Assembly: GCF_947499945.1 (NCBI RefSeq)
Contig: NZ_CANMQD010000002.1
Span: 636,543-700,542, forward strand
Reading direction: 5' to 3'
DNA: 64,000 bases
From: an uncultured Sulfitobacter sp.
GTDB lineage: Bacteria > Pseudomonadota > Alphaproteobacteria > Rhodobacterales > Rhodobacteraceae
This document shows positions 43,953-52,981 of the stretch, one piece after another. How positions within the stretch are numbered: position 1 is the first letter of the stretch; each line of letters opens with the position of its first letter. Below the pieces are notes generated by a model. It saw only the letters and a program-made list of their open reading frames with translations, was not told where the DNA came from and made no database searches. Position numbers and translations under genes: made by a program.

Positions 43953-46900
43953 TCGCTGCCATTATTCGCGGCTCGATTGCCAACCGGATCATCATTCTTG
44001 CGCTGGCGATGATGATGGCGGTGACGGGCATCTGGGCGATCCGCACAACGCCAGTAGATGCGATCCCCGATCTGTCGGATGTGCAGGTGATCGTGCGCAC
44101 GCCCTATGCAGGCCAAGCGCCGCAGGTCGTCGAGGATCAGGTCACCTATCCTATCGCTACCGCAATGCTGGCCGTGCCGGGCGCCAGTGATGTGCGTGGT
44201 TTTTCCTTTTTTGGGGATAGCTATGTCTATGTGGTTTTTGAGGATGGCACTGATCTTTATTGGGCGCGAACGCGGGTGCTGGAATACCTTGGACAGATCA
44301 CGGCGAACTTGCCTGAAGGTGTTTCTCCTCAGCTTGGGCCGGACGCGACTGGCGTCGGCTGGATTTACCAATATGCCCTGATCGACCGCACGGGTGGTCA
44401 TGATCTGGCGCAGCTGCGCACGATCCAAGACTGGTTTCTTAAATACGAATTGCAGACCGTCGATGGTGTGTCCGAGGTCGCCACGATCGGCGGCATGGTC
44501 AAACAGTATCAGGTCGTGGTCGATCCCAACAAATTGCGCGCTTATGACATCACGCTGGCGCAAATTCAGGCCGCCATTCAGGGCGCCAACCGCGAGACAG
44601 GCGGCAGTGTGATCGAGATGGGCGAGGCCGAGTTTATGGTCCGCTCGACAGGTTATGTGGACGAGATCGCCGATCTGGCGAAAGCGCCGCTGATGGTCAA
44701 CGAGCGTGGTGCAGCGATTACGCTTGGCGATGTGGCCGACATCCGGCTGGGGCCGGAAATGCGGCGTGGCGTTGGTGAACTTGATGGCGAGGGTGATGCC
44801 GTAGGCGGCGTGGTTATCCTGCGCTGGGGCGGCAATGCGTTGTCGACGATCAAGGCGATCGAGACGCGGATCGACGAGCTGCGCCAGAGCCTGCCCGAGG
44901 GCGTCGAGATCGTGACGACCTATAACCGCGCGGGCGTGATCGAGCGGGCCATCGACAACCTTCAAAAGAAGCTGACCGAAGAATTTATCGTCGTCATTCT
45001 GGTTTGTGCCGCGTTCTTGCTGCACGTCCGCTCTTCGTTGGTGATCCTGCTGTCGCTGCCGCTAGGTATCTTCGCGGCGTTTATCATCATGAAGCTGCAA
45101 GGCGTGAACGCCAATATCATGTCGCTGGGCGGCATCGCCATTGCCATTGGCGCAATGGTGGATGCGGCGATTGTGATGATCGAGGCGATGCACCGAAGGC
45201 TGGAGAAGGAAACTCTCACCAACAAGAACCGTTGGCGAATTGTCACGGAATGTTGTTTGGAGGTGGGCCCTGCGCTCTTCTTCTCCCTCGCAATTATCGC
45301 GGTGAGTTTCCTGCCTGTGTTTGTGCTGGAAAGTCAGGAGGGCCGGTTGTTTAAACCGCTCGCCTTCACCAAGACCTATGCCATGGCCGCCGCTGCGATC
45401 CTGTCGATCACGCTGGTGCCTGTGCTCATGGGCTATTTCGTGCGCGGCCGCATCGTGCCGGAGCATCGCAACCCGCTCAACCGCTTGGTGATCTTTATCT
45501 ACCGCCCGTTCCTTGACGCTGCCGTCGCATGGCCTTGGGCCACCACGATGCTCGCGGGCTTGCTGGTTGCCTCAATGTGGTGGCCGCTGCAACGCATCGG
45601 AAGCGAGTTCATGCCGGAGCTGAACGAGGGCGACTTCCTATATATGCCGTCGCTCTATCCTGGCGTGTCCATCGGCAAAGCGCGTGAAGTGTTGCAACAG
45701 ACTGACCGTCTGATCGCCACAGTGCCCGAAGTGCTGACGGTGCACGGCAAGCTGGGGCGTGCCGATACGGCGACGGATCCCGCACCGCTCACGATGATCG
45801 AGACGACGATCCAACTCAAACCCGAGGCCGACTGGCGCGAGGGGATGACCATGGACGACATCCGCGCAGAGCTTGACCGTGTGGTGCAAATCCCCGGTGT
45901 CACGAACGTCTGGATCCAACCGATCAAGAACCGCATCGATATGCTGGCCACGGGTATCAAAACGCCTGTGGGGGTCAAAATATCTGGCGCTGACCTGCGC
46001 GTGATTGAACAAATCGGCATTGAGGTGGAGCGGATTGCAGGCGGGATTGAGGGCACGACCTCCGCCTATGCCGAACGCCCCATTGGCGGGCGGTTTATCG
46101 AGATCAATCCAGACCGCGAGGCCGCTGCGCGGTATATGATGAGCGTGCGCGACATTCAGGATGTGGTGCAGACGGCCATCGGCGGCATGCAAGTCTCGGA
46201 ATCCGTCGAAGGTCTCGAGCGGTTCCCGATCAACTTGCGCTATCCACAGGATTGGCGCGACAGCCCCGAACGACTGCGCGATCTGCCTGTGGTGACGCCC
46301 TCTGGCGCACATATTCCGCTGGGCACGCTGGCCGAGATCAAGGTGGTCGACGGACCGGGCATGATCCGCTCCGAGAATGCACGGCGCACGGGGTTCGTGT
46401 TCATCGATATCGCAGGCCGCGATCTGGGCGGCTATGTCGAGGAGGCACGCGCGGCTGTGGCGGAACAAGTGGTTTTGCCTGCGGGTTATTCGATCACATG
46501 GTCGGGACAATATGAATATATCCAGCGGATGCAGGAGCGGCTTAAACTGGTGGCTCCTGCGACACTGCTTATCATCACGTTGATGCTGTTCATGGCGTTC
46601 AACCGTGTGATTGAAGTGGGCATCATCCTTGCCGCACTGCCTGTGGCATTGGCAGGGGGCGTTTGGTTCTTGTGGTATCTCAGCTTTGATATCTCCGTGG
46701 CTGTGCTGGTGGGGTTTATCGCCCTTGCGGGTGTGGCGGTCGAGACGGCGATTGTCATGCTGCTCTACCTCAACCTCGCATGGGACAAGCGCCGCAAACA
46801 GGCTGCTGCCGAGCGGCGGGAGATGACGCCGCTGGATGTGGAAGAGGTCGTCTTTGTGGGTGCTCTGCTGCGCGTGCGGCCTAAGGTTATGACTGTCGCC

Positions 46901-47128
46901 ACCATCTTCGCGGGCCTCATCCCCATCATGTACGGCACCGGAACTGGCTCCGAAATCATGCAACGGATCGCCGCCCCTATGGTGGGCGGAATGGCCACTG
47001 CGACCCTGCTCACACTTTTTGTTATTCCATCGATCTTCGTGATCTGGAAGCGGCTCGCCCTCAAAAGGGTCAACCGCGCCATGCTGCACCCCGAAGAGGG
47101 GGGCGCAGCGCCACAGCCTGCCGAATAA
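43949..47128 (+). CDS. cusA: CusA-type heavy-metal RND efflux pump
   Basis: This 1059-residue, 12-helix RND protein belongs to the heavy-metal (HME) class: GGIAIAIGAMVDAAIVMIEA in the fourth helix region, PELNEGDFLYMPSLYPGVS, and GIKTPVGVKISG. The HME class exports Cu(I), Ag(I) or related ions from the periplasm using the proton gradient. It overlaps cusB by 4 bp (ATGA) and is followed by a cusF gene 25 bp later. Substrate assignment to copper rests on the neighbours. It ends with a short Glu/Gly/Pro tail. Confidence 0.95.
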   Translation: MIAAIIRGSIANRIIILALAMMMAVTGIWAIRTTPVDAIPDLSDVQVIVRTPYAGQAPQVVEDQVTYPIATAMLAVPGASDVRGFSFFGDSYVYVVFEDGTDLYWARTRVLEYLGQITANLPEGVSPQLGPDATGVGWIYQYALIDRTGGHDLAQLRTIQDWFLKYELQTVDGVSEVATIGGMVKQYQVVVDPNKLRAYDITLAQIQAAIQGANRETGGSVIEMGEAEFMVRSTGYVDEIADLAKAPLMVNERGAAITLGDVADIRLGPEMRRGVGELDGEGDAVGGVVILRWGGNALSTIKAIETRIDELRQSLPEGVEIVTTYNRAGVIERAIDNLQKKLTEEFIVVILVCAAFLLHVRSSLVILLSLPLGIFAAFIIMKLQGVNANIMSLGGIAIAIGAMVDAAIVMIEAMHRRLEKETLTNKNRWRIVTECCLEVGPALFFSLAIIAVSFLPVFVLESQEGRLFKPLAFTKTYAMAAAAILSITLVPVLMGYFVRGRIVPEHRNPLNRLVIFIYRPFLDAAVAWPWATTMLAGLLVASMWWPLQRIGSEFMPELNEGDFLYMPSLYPGVSIGKAREVLQQTDRLIATVPEVLTVHGKLGRADTATDPAPLTMIETTIQLKPEADWREGMTMDDIRAELDRVVQIPGVTNVWIQPIKNRIDMLATGIKTPVGVKISGADLRVIEQIGIEVERIAGGIEGTTSAYAERPIGGRFIEINPDREAAARYMMSVRDIQDVVQTAIGGMQVSESVEGLERFPINLRYPQDWRDSPERLRDLPVVTPSGAHIPLGTLAEIKVVDGPGMIRSENARRTGFVFIDIAGRDLGGYVEEARAAVAEQVVLPAGYSITWSGQYEYIQRMQERLKLVAPATLLIITLMLFMAFNRVIEVGIILAALPVALAGGVWFLWYLSFDISVAVLVGFIALAGVAVETAIVMLLYLNLAWDKRRKQAAAERREMTPLDVEEVVFVGALLRVRPKVMTVATIFAGLIPIMYGTGTGSEIMQRIAAPMVGGMATATLLTLFVIPSIFVIWKRLALKRVNRAMLHPEEGGAAPQPAE

Positions 47129-47153
47129 TCAACCCAACCTTAAAGGACGACTT

Positions 47154-47513
47154 ATGAAAACTCTCTCCCTTGCACTCTGTGTTCTGGCTCTTAACGCACC
47201 GCTCACCATGGCACAGACGACCCACTCCAGCACGGACCATTCAACGATGGACCATTCAAACATGACGATGAGCGCAGAGAAGATGGAAGGCGCTGTGCAT
47301 ACCAAAGCTATCGTAAACAGCTTTGGCGGCGGCACCGCAAATGTCAGCCATGAACCTATCCCCGACATCGGCTGGCCTGCGATGACGATGGACCTGACTC
47401 TGCTGCCAGACGCCAAGATGATGGGCGAAGTTGCACAAGGGGATGCCGTCACCCTCATGCTGATCAAGGGCGACGACGGCATGTATGCAATTGGCGCGAT
47501 CATGCCTGAATAA
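47154..47513 (+). CDS. cusF: CusF-type periplasmic copper chaperone
   Basis: The 119-residue protein has a signal peptide (to about residue 19), a short Ser/His/Met-rich linker (TTHSSTDHSTMDHSNMTMS) and one CusF beta-barrel with ANVSHEPIPDIGWPAMTMDL, carrying the His, Trp and two Met residues that bind Cu(I)/Ag(I) in CusF. It delivers periplasmic Cu(I) to the CusBA pump. AAAGGACG lies before the ATG. It is the single-domain relative of the four C-terminal domains of the adaptor gene and the C-terminal domain of the cupredoxin at 60945. Confidence 0.93.
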   Translation: MKTLSLALCVLALNAPLTMAQTTHSSTDHSTMDHSNMTMSAEKMEGAVHTKAIVNSFGGGTANVSHEPIPDIGWPAMTMDLTLLPDAKMMGEVAQGDAVTLMLIKGDDGMYAIGAIMPE

Positions 47514-47583
47514 GCAGTGAATGGGGCCGGAGGCGGCGTCTCTGGCCCGGACATCACGCGGCAGCACAGAAGGAGCCATAACG

Positions 47584-48012
47584 ATGCGTAAAATAATATC
47601 TCTCGCGGCCATCAGCCTGTTGATCATCGGCGGTTGGTGGATCTTCCTGAAGCCTCAGGACGTTGCTGAGCAATCGAACACTACGGAAGGTGCCGCGATG
47701 GTTGAGGTCGTCCTTCCCGCCAGTTTTACCCCGCAGGAACAGATGGGCGAGACTGCCTTCAACGCAAAATGCGCAGCCTGTCATGGTATCAATGGCGCAG
47801 GTCAGGACGGTATAGCGCCACCCCTGATCCACAAAATCTACGAGCCGAGCCATCACGGCGACATGTCGTTTCAACTGGCCGCGATGAACGGCGTGCGCGC
47901 GCACCACTGGCCCTTTGGGAACATGCCTGCCGTCGAGGGGGTCACCCCCTCTGACATCACAAACATCACAGCCTACGTCCGCGCAATCCAGCGTGCCAAT
48001 GGCATCAATTAA
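47584..48012 (+). CDS. Membrane-anchored cytochrome c
   Basis: The 142-residue protein has an N-terminal hydrophobic anchor (residues 5-22) and a class I cytochrome c domain with CAACH (Cys63, Cys66, His67) and a likely axial Met in GNMPAVEGVT. AAGGAG precedes the ATG at good spacing. It could take electrons from periplasmic copper oxidation or serve a respiratory role; the partner is not known. A similar domain is found as a truncated remnant at 52620-52961. Confidence 0.88.
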   Translation: MRKIISLAAISLLIIGGWWIFLKPQDVAEQSNTTEGAAMVEVVLPASFTPQEQMGETAFNAKCAACHGINGAGQDGIAPPLIHKIYEPSHHGDMSFQLAAMNGVRAHHWPFGNMPAVEGVTPSDITNITAYVRAIQRANGIN

Positions 48013-48024
48013 GGGGTATCTAAT

Positions 48025-48378
48025 ATGAACAGGAAAATGATCTGGGTTGCACTCTTCACGCTGGCGCTTGGGATTGGCCAAGCTGCGGCGCATTCGAAAA
48101 AAGAGATGACGCAGCCTCTGAATGGTGCCGTCCTTGAGGCGTCGCCCGAAACGATTGCGATGACATTTGATATGCCGCTGCGCGTGACGCTGATCATGCT
48201 TACGGATCAGGACAACGTAACCCACGAGGTGATCCGCACCGATAATATGCAACCCATATCGGAATTCAGTGCAGCCGTTCCGAAGTTACCAGCAGGTCAC
48301 TATTCTGTAGCGTGGCGCGGGTTGGCGGATGACGGGCATCCAATGCAGGGGGCGTTCAGCTTTGAAGTGTCCGAGTAA
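48025..48378 (+). CDS. copC: CopC-type periplasmic copper-binding protein
   Basis: The 117-residue protein has a signal peptide (AAA-HSKKEM) with the mature N-terminal histidine typical of CopC, then PLNGAVLEASPETIAMTFDM and SVAWRGLADDGHPMQGAFSF, the conserved second histidine region. CopC binds Cu(II), with the N-terminal His as ligand, and works with CopD in copper uptake or sequestration. CopD follows 6 bp later. Confidence 0.93.
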   Translation: MNRKMIWVALFTLALGIGQAAAHSKKEMTQPLNGAVLEASPETIAMTFDMPLRVTLIMLTDQDNVTHEVIRTDNMQPISEFSAAVPKLPAGHYSVAWRGLADDGHPMQGAFSFEVSE

Positions 48379-48384
48379 CCCGCC

Positions 48385-49263
48385 ATGCTGAACGAAATAG
48401 CCTCCGCTGATGCCCTCACATGGCTTTCCATCTGCGTTAAGGCGCTGGTCTATGCAACCTCGCTGACAGCAGCGGGGAGTGCCTTATGCATTATCTTCCT
48501 ACGTGCTCTTCCAGCGTCCGAGGTGATTGTGCTCAAACGGTTCGCAGTATGGCTGGCACTTGCCGCTGCGGTTTTGTCGCTTGTCCGCATACCCCTGCGC
48601 GCGGGTTTCCTGATGGGCGGCACATGGCAGGGGGCAACAGACCCGATGATCCTCGGCATGGTGGCGCAGAGCCCCTTGGGAACAAGTATGGCGGTGCGTC
48701 TGACCGGTCTTGCATTGATCCTCATGCTGCTTTTATCCGTCCGCACAGGCAGGGTCGCAGCGGGTCTCGGTGTGCTCCTTGTTGCCGTCTCATTCGTGCT
48801 GCGGGGCCACGCACTGCAAGAGCCGCGGCTTCTGCTGGGTGCGTTGATCACCGTACACCTGCTTGGGCTGGCCTTCTGGATCGGAGCGTTTGTGCCTTTA
48901 TATCGCGCGGCTAGAATGGATCACGGAGGGCGGCTCGCCCATGAGTTCGGGCGCAAAGCAGTTTATGTCGTGGCCAGTCTTACAGTCGCAGGCGGCATCG
49001 CTCTTGGGCTCTTTATCGGCAATCCCATTACCGCGGCATTTACGTCTTACGGACAGTTTTTTCTTCTGAAGCTGACCGCCTTTTTGGCAATCATCACTCT
49101 CGCCGCGTGGAACAAAATGCAACTCACTCCCGCTTTGCTCCGCGGTGATATCGATGCTCGTGACAGGTTGCAAATGTCCATCAGGTGGGAGGTGGGTCTC
49201 GTGCTCTGGATTCTTTTCACAACTGCTATGCTGACTGTAGTCAGCGCACCGGTGGCCCTTTAG
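48385..49263 (+). CDS. copD: CopD-type copper resistance membrane protein
   Basis: The 292-residue protein has eight or so hydrophobic helices with the family features LLGALITVHLLGLAFWIGAF, YVVASLTVAGGIALGLFIG and the terminal helix. CopD acts at the inner membrane with CopC, probably moving copper to the cytoplasm for cuproenzymes. It is the last gene of the cusBAF-cytochrome-copCD run. The sequence after its stop becomes gene-poor and AT-richer, leading into a decayed insertion sequence. Confidence 0.9.
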   Translation: MLNEIASADALTWLSICVKALVYATSLTAAGSALCIIFLRALPASEVIVLKRFAVWLALAAAVLSLVRIPLRAGFLMGGTWQGATDPMILGMVAQSPLGTSMAVRLTGLALILMLLLSVRTGRVAAGLGVLLVAVSFVLRGHALQEPRLLLGALITVHLLGLAFWIGAFVPLYRAARMDHGGRLAHEFGRKAVYVVASLTVAGGIALGLFIGNPITAAFTSYGQFFLLKLTAFLAIITLAAWNKMQLTPALLRGDIDARDRLQMSIRWEVGLVLWILFTTAMLTVVSAPVAL

Positions 49264-49771
49264 CGGACTATAATGGTTTCTCTGGCTACTATAAGCCGAG
49301 CTTACCATTTGTTGGCGCGTCAGATATTCGAATCCCAGAATACTTTTGCAGTATACGGAAAAAAACCTTTGCACGTGGTTCGGGAGCTGATTTTTTCAGT
49401 GCTTTTGTCACGATACTCAAGTATCCGCGACTTGTCGCTTATACGGACACCTACGCTGAGTGTCAGGTGTACAAAAATCTTGATTCCCATTTGACGATAT
49501 TCTGATGCGATATGGTTCAGCAGAGATGGTATCTGATCTTTTTCAAAGAGTGAGACGCCCTTCGTCGATATCATTTGGGTGTACCGAGAAAAGTTCGGCA
49601 AGCGCATTGAGTTTGTCAGCGGGGCGGCGAATGCGGCCGCCGTGTTATCTGTTGAAAGTGTTCCAACTCAAACCTGCGCGGCGAGCGAGTTCTGCCTGAA
49701 CAAGCCCCGATTTCTTTGTGAGTGTTCGTCGTCAGGGTTTTTGGAACCAATGGCAGCTTAAATTAGGAGAG
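49264..49771. other. Gene-poor stretch between copD and the insertion sequence
   Basis: About 500 bp with no convincing gene. Short frames exist on both strands, the longest on the minus strand (49320-49607, about 95 codons) with no ribosome site or recognisable domain. Base composition is lower in GC than the flanking copper genes, in keeping with imported or decayed DNA. Confidence 0.45.
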
Positions 49772-49796
49772 TGTCCGGCTCATCTGGTTTGTTTCA

Positions 49797-50635
49797 TTAT
49801 GCGGCGCATTGTCTGTGATGCAAGCGTCGCGTTTCGAGCGTCTTTCGTTTGATCCTTTCCCGTTGTTTCAGGATGGCTTTGTCACGTCCGAAGTAGACGT
49901 CCGACGGCGTGACGTTATTCAAGCTCTCATGATATCGTTGGTGGATGTAGTGATCGACGAAGGCTTCAATTTGGGCTTCGAGATCACCCGGTAGAAAGTA
50001 ATTTTCCAGCAGGATGCGGTTCTTCAAGATTTGGTGCCAACGCTCGATCTTGCCTTGTGTTTGGGGATGATACGGCGCTCCGCGAGAATGCTTCATTCCC
50101 TTGTCTTGTAACCATTTAGCGAGATCACCAGAGACGTAGCTGGAGCCGTTGTCGCTGAGCAGTCGAGGCTTATGTACGACGTGGACCTGATCACAGCCTG
50201 AAGCCTGCAGCGCCAGTTCCAGTGTGTCGGTGACATCCTCCGCCCGCATGTTCGTACAGAGCTTCCATCCCTCTCGGGACATTGCTGCGCAATACCCTGT
50301 CGGGCAGTGGAGATGATGTACTGGCTGTAATCGTCCAAGATCGTACTGAGATAAAACCAGCTCCAGCCCAAAACCTTGAGATAAGTGAAGTCCGTCTCCA
50401 TCAAAGCCAGCTTGATTACTTTGCGCCGCACCTCATCCGGAATGCGGTTCTAGACATGCTTTGGCTTGGGAGATTGATCCTGCAGCCCAGCTTCGCCTCG
50501 CTGCAGATACCGGTCGTACCACCGATAAAACGTGGTGCGGGGGATGCCGAGCTTGGCCAGTGTTTGACGTGCAGACAGGTGGCCTTCTTCAACCAACCGA
50601 ATGATCTCCAACTTCTCCGATGCAGGATACCTCAT
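49797..50635 (-). pseudogene. IS3-family transposase orfB, broken
   Basis: Reading from 50635, the frame gives an HTH domain (ARQTLAKLGIPRTTFYRWYD) and then an in-frame TAG at 50450-50452, where homologues have Trp before NRIPDEVRRKV. Shortly after, KLALMETD runs straight into TDFTYLKVLGW, which suggests a deletion of about 55 codons between short repeats. The frame then shifts near 50290 before WKLCTNMRAEDVTDTLELAL, and the rest (LLSDNGSSYVSGDLAKWL, YHPQTQGKIERWHQILKN) carries the DDE-type integrase core. So nonsense, deletion and frameshift are all present. Confidence 0.85.
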
Positions 50636-51006
50636 TCGTGGTCGCCCCCACCGTCGAACATGCTTTTTTTAAGCAGGCCGAGTTCCAGCGTTTGTTCGGC
50701 CACCGTTTCCTTCAAATCACGGGCTTCTCGGCGCAAATCTTTGACCTCGTCTGTGTTTGCAGCACGCGCCGTATCTCCCGCCGGACGCCGCTTGCCAGCT
50801 TCCATGAAGTCCTTGGACCATTTGTAATAGATGCCTTGAGATATCCCTTCACGGCGGCACAGCTCAGCGATGCTGTCCTCGCCGCGCAGGCCATCCAGCA
50901 CGATGCGGATCTTCTCTTCAGACGAATAATGTTTGCGGGTCGCTCGTTTGATGTCTTTGACGATCTTCTCGCCAGGACTTTTGCGTGTTCCAGTTGTCTG
51001 TCTCAT
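50632..51006 (-). CDS. IS3-family transposase orfA
   Basis: The 124-residue protein has a helix-turn-helix (YSSEEKIRIVLDGLRGEDSI, AELCRREGISQGIYYKWSKD) and a C-terminal leucine-zipper-like coiled coil (LRREARDLKETVAEQTLELG), the OrfA plan. GAGGAG lies six bases before the ATG at 51006. Its TGA overlaps the ATG of orfB. Since orfB is broken, it cannot support transposition in cis. Confidence 0.85.
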   Translation of the reverse strand: MRQTTGTRKSPGEKIVKDIKRATRKHYSSEEKIRIVLDGLRGEDSIAELCRREGISQGIYYKWSKDFMEAGKRRPAGDTARAANTDEVKDLRREARDLKETVAEQTLELGLLKKSMFDGGGDHE

Positions 51007-51169
51007 CTTCCACTCCTCAGTGGTTACGATGAGCCAAGAACCCTCTCTTATCAAATACCGCTATTTGGACCCATAGGCGCTGACGTCAGACACTCGGTGT
51101 ATACGGTAAAGCAGACTCGCACTGAGCCGACTACTACGGACATCGTGCCTGCCGAAGCAGATTTTTGAG

Positions 51170-51817
51170 GTGGCCCCCAATCTTCTACTAAATCTCAATG
51201 GCGTGGCATGTCATCCGTTGGCTTTGCCAAATGGAAGACTTCTTGATCAAACCGGATATGATTGGGAAACAGGTCTCTTGATCTTGAATGGATCGTCGCT
51301 ATTCCCTCCGATATATCAGACCCCTACGGACGATCAGCTCCTAGAGGCTGTCGAAATGTGCCTGACACCGTTCAGCGAGTATCGGTTCTTGGATCGATTT
51401 CTTAGCGTATCGGCAGTACTCTTCTCGGCTATTTTGGCGGTGATGAGGCCTGCTCTGGCCACCGCTCCGCTGAATGCATCCACATCTAAGAAAATTGGTG
51501 TGGGCAAAGGATATTTGCACCAAGCCATTGCTGTAACCGCGACTGGAGACCTTCCACAATTCAGATCCGTTGAGCGGAATAATCCTTCAGAATTCGGAAA
51601 AGTAATATTTACTGAGCTATTAGAAAGAAAACCGATCATCGCTTTTGGTAATATGGATGGACTTCTCAACAATGAAACACTGTCGTCGTTTCTAACTTCA
51701 CAAGTTTGGTCGGATCGAAATTTGGGTGCGAATAAATCGGGAGCCCTGCTTCGCAACGTCGTCTTAACGATGCTCAACGGTGTCAATTTGCATGTGGGCA
51801 AGAACATGGCTCGATAG
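51170..51817 (+). pseudogene. C-terminal part of a phage/plasmid-type primase-helicase
   Basis: The frame (about 215 codons, only a GTG at its start) contains HPLALPNGRLLDQTGYDWET, GLLILN, ALATAPLNASTSKKIGVGKG and YLHQAIAVTATGD, then IIAFGNMDGLLNNETLSSFL and MLNGVNLHVGKNMAR. This order fits the helicase part of primase-helicase proteins common in phages and integrative elements: a GYD-TGL motif, a TAPL-x-GxGKS/T P-loop segment, and a late N-x-L sensor region. The P-loop is degenerate (GVGKG) and the N-terminal primase part is missing at the insertion-sequence side. Assignment is by pattern, not by search. Confidence 0.6.
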
Positions 51818-51939
51818 GTTTTGATGATTGGACTGAAAGAAGCTGCTCATGGTCACCGCTTCCGCCGGTTTGATTTTTTGCCCTATCAAAAGGCTAATGA
51901 AAGCCACGCCGGAATTATTGCCACTGCTTTGACGATCAC

Positions 51940-52296
51940 TTGTCATGCTGCATAATGGTCTATGTACAGAAAACGATCGGCTCGTTTGAAGAAGCGCCCG
52001 CCATCATTCGCCTCCCAATTGCTGACATTACGAACCGGCTGCCGTCGGAAATGCTTATTGATCCTATCATCCTCTTCGAAGACCTTGTTGAACAAGACCT
52101 CGATAGCCCCGCTGAGATCGAACTGCTTGAAGTGATAAACATTGCAAAGAAAGGCGAAGCGTCCACTGTGAATGAACTGCGGCACATTGCTGTTAAAGAT
52201 GAGGCTTTGGATCGCACAATAGGAGATCTCTGTGCTTCCTTTCCGAGCATGTCTACCGCATTCGGTTGCGGCAGTTCTCACAAACTTGCGCGGTAA
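51940..52296 (+). CDS. Hypothetical protein, doubtful
   Basis: The 118-codon frame starts at an ATG without a clear ribosome site and gives an acidic protein (DPIILFEDLVEQDLDSPAEI, ELLEVINIAKKGEASTVNEL) with no recognisable domain. An equally long frame lies on the opposite strand (51943-52281), so the choice of strand is uncertain. It sits in the debris between the primase-helicase remnant and a truncated cytochrome. It may be a fragment or not a gene. Confidence 0.25.
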   Translation: MSCCIMVYVQKTIGSFEEAPAIIRLPIADITNRLPSEMLIDPIILFEDLVEQDLDSPAEIELLEVINIAKKGEASTVNELRHIAVKDEALDRTIGDLCASFPSMSTAFGCGSSHKLAR

Positions 52297-52305
52297 CCTT
52301 TCTAG

Positions 52306-52318
52306 TGACCTTCCCCTT
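52306..52318 (+). promoter_or_regulatory. Half of a CueR-type copper operator (candidate)
   Basis: TGACCTTCCCCTT matches, as I recall it, the left half and -35 side of the E. coli copA promoter recognised by CueR. The matching right half (GGAAGGT) is not present here; CTCCCGTAA stands instead. It may be a decayed operator, about 660 bp upstream of the copper ATPase gene. Confidence 0.35.
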
Positions 52319-52459
52319 CACTCCCGTAAATCAAGGGGAACAAACACTTAGTACATTGAGGTGACAAAAACTGAACAGGATGCGTGACATGGTTGTTTTG
52401 CCTTTCTGAAAAAAGCAGTCGGGTGGTTTTGTACAGCTTGAGAGTTCAAAAAAGGAGTT

Positions 52460-52496
52460 GTTTAATAATGGTACTACGGTGTGTGTATTATTAAAC
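52460..52496. repeat. Perfect inverted repeat GTTTAATAAT/ATTATTAAAC
   Basis: Ten-base arms (52460-52469 and 52487-52496) face each other across 17 bp in an AT-rich stretch. Base content differs sharply from the surrounding genes. It could be an operator or the end of a lost element. Confidence 0.7.
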
Positions 52497-52619
52497 GATT
52501 ATTATAACAGCGCAAAATAGGCAAAGTGCCGTTTTTACATTGATCCTAGAGCCTCATAATAATCCTCATGGGGCAGATTGTCTGTGCCGAAGTGCACGGC
52601 ACAACGGGGGACATATGTA

Positions 52620-52961
52620 ATGAACTCATACGATGAGGTGCAGTTTCCGGCGCCGTGGCATGACGTGTCCTGCCAGACATGGCATCACGATAATACAATG
52701 TTGTTTGAGTATACCAAGCAGGGCAGGCAGGCGGCTTTGGCCGCGATGGGTGTGACCGGATTCAACAGCGGCATGCCTGCCTTTGATGGCAAAATTTTGG
52801 ATGACGAGATATGGGATATCCTCGCCTATATCCGCTCCATCTGGCCCGAGCGGGAGCGCGATGTTCAGGCTGGTCGAAACCCGCCGCATCAAAACGCACG
52901 AAGATTAAATCCACATCAGCCCTTGACCCTCCAGCTACTGGAAGCCCTATCTGCTATTTGA
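52620..52961 (+). pseudogene. C-terminal half of a cytochrome c gene
   Basis: The frame encodes WHHDNTMLFEYTKQGRQAAL, then [39 protein letters not shown]. This is the second half of a class I cytochrome c with the axial-Met loop (GMPAF), but the CxxCH heme-attachment half is missing and no signal peptide precedes it. An ATG at 52620 exists but the upstream residues (SYDEVQFPAPWHDVSC) do not form a heme site. It ends 20 bp before the copper ATPase gene. Confidence 0.8.
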
Positions 52962-52981
52962 TACAGAATAGGAGCCTCACC

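Larger units (their letters stand above)
49772..51072 (-). mobile_element. Decayed IS3-family insertion sequence
   Basis: It holds an intact orfA-like gene and a broken orfB-like transposase, both on the minus strand, with the overlapping ATGA junction typical of IS3-type elements. The left end reads TGTCCGGCTCATC (49772-49784), and GATGAGCCAAGAA (51028-51040) is an imperfect complement (9 of 13). The true right end may lie further out, near 51072, where GCTATTTGGACC occurs; the same 12 bases recur at 63918-63929. Boundaries are therefore approximate. No clean target-site duplication was identified. Confidence 0.75.

Noticed and set aside
49320..49607. Minus-strand frame of about 95 codons with a TLSVGV stretch, briefly considered as a GGDEF fragment
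   Set aside because: The single short resemblance is not supported by any other GGDEF motif, there is no ribosome site, and the region is gene-poor.
50282..50827. Plus-strand frame of 181 codons within the insertion sequence
   Set aside because: Lies opposite the transposase genes and has no recognisable domain.
51943..52281. Minus-strand frame of about 112 codons
   Set aside because: Overlaps an equally long plus-strand frame, with no domain or start signal on either, so it was not listed as a separate gene.
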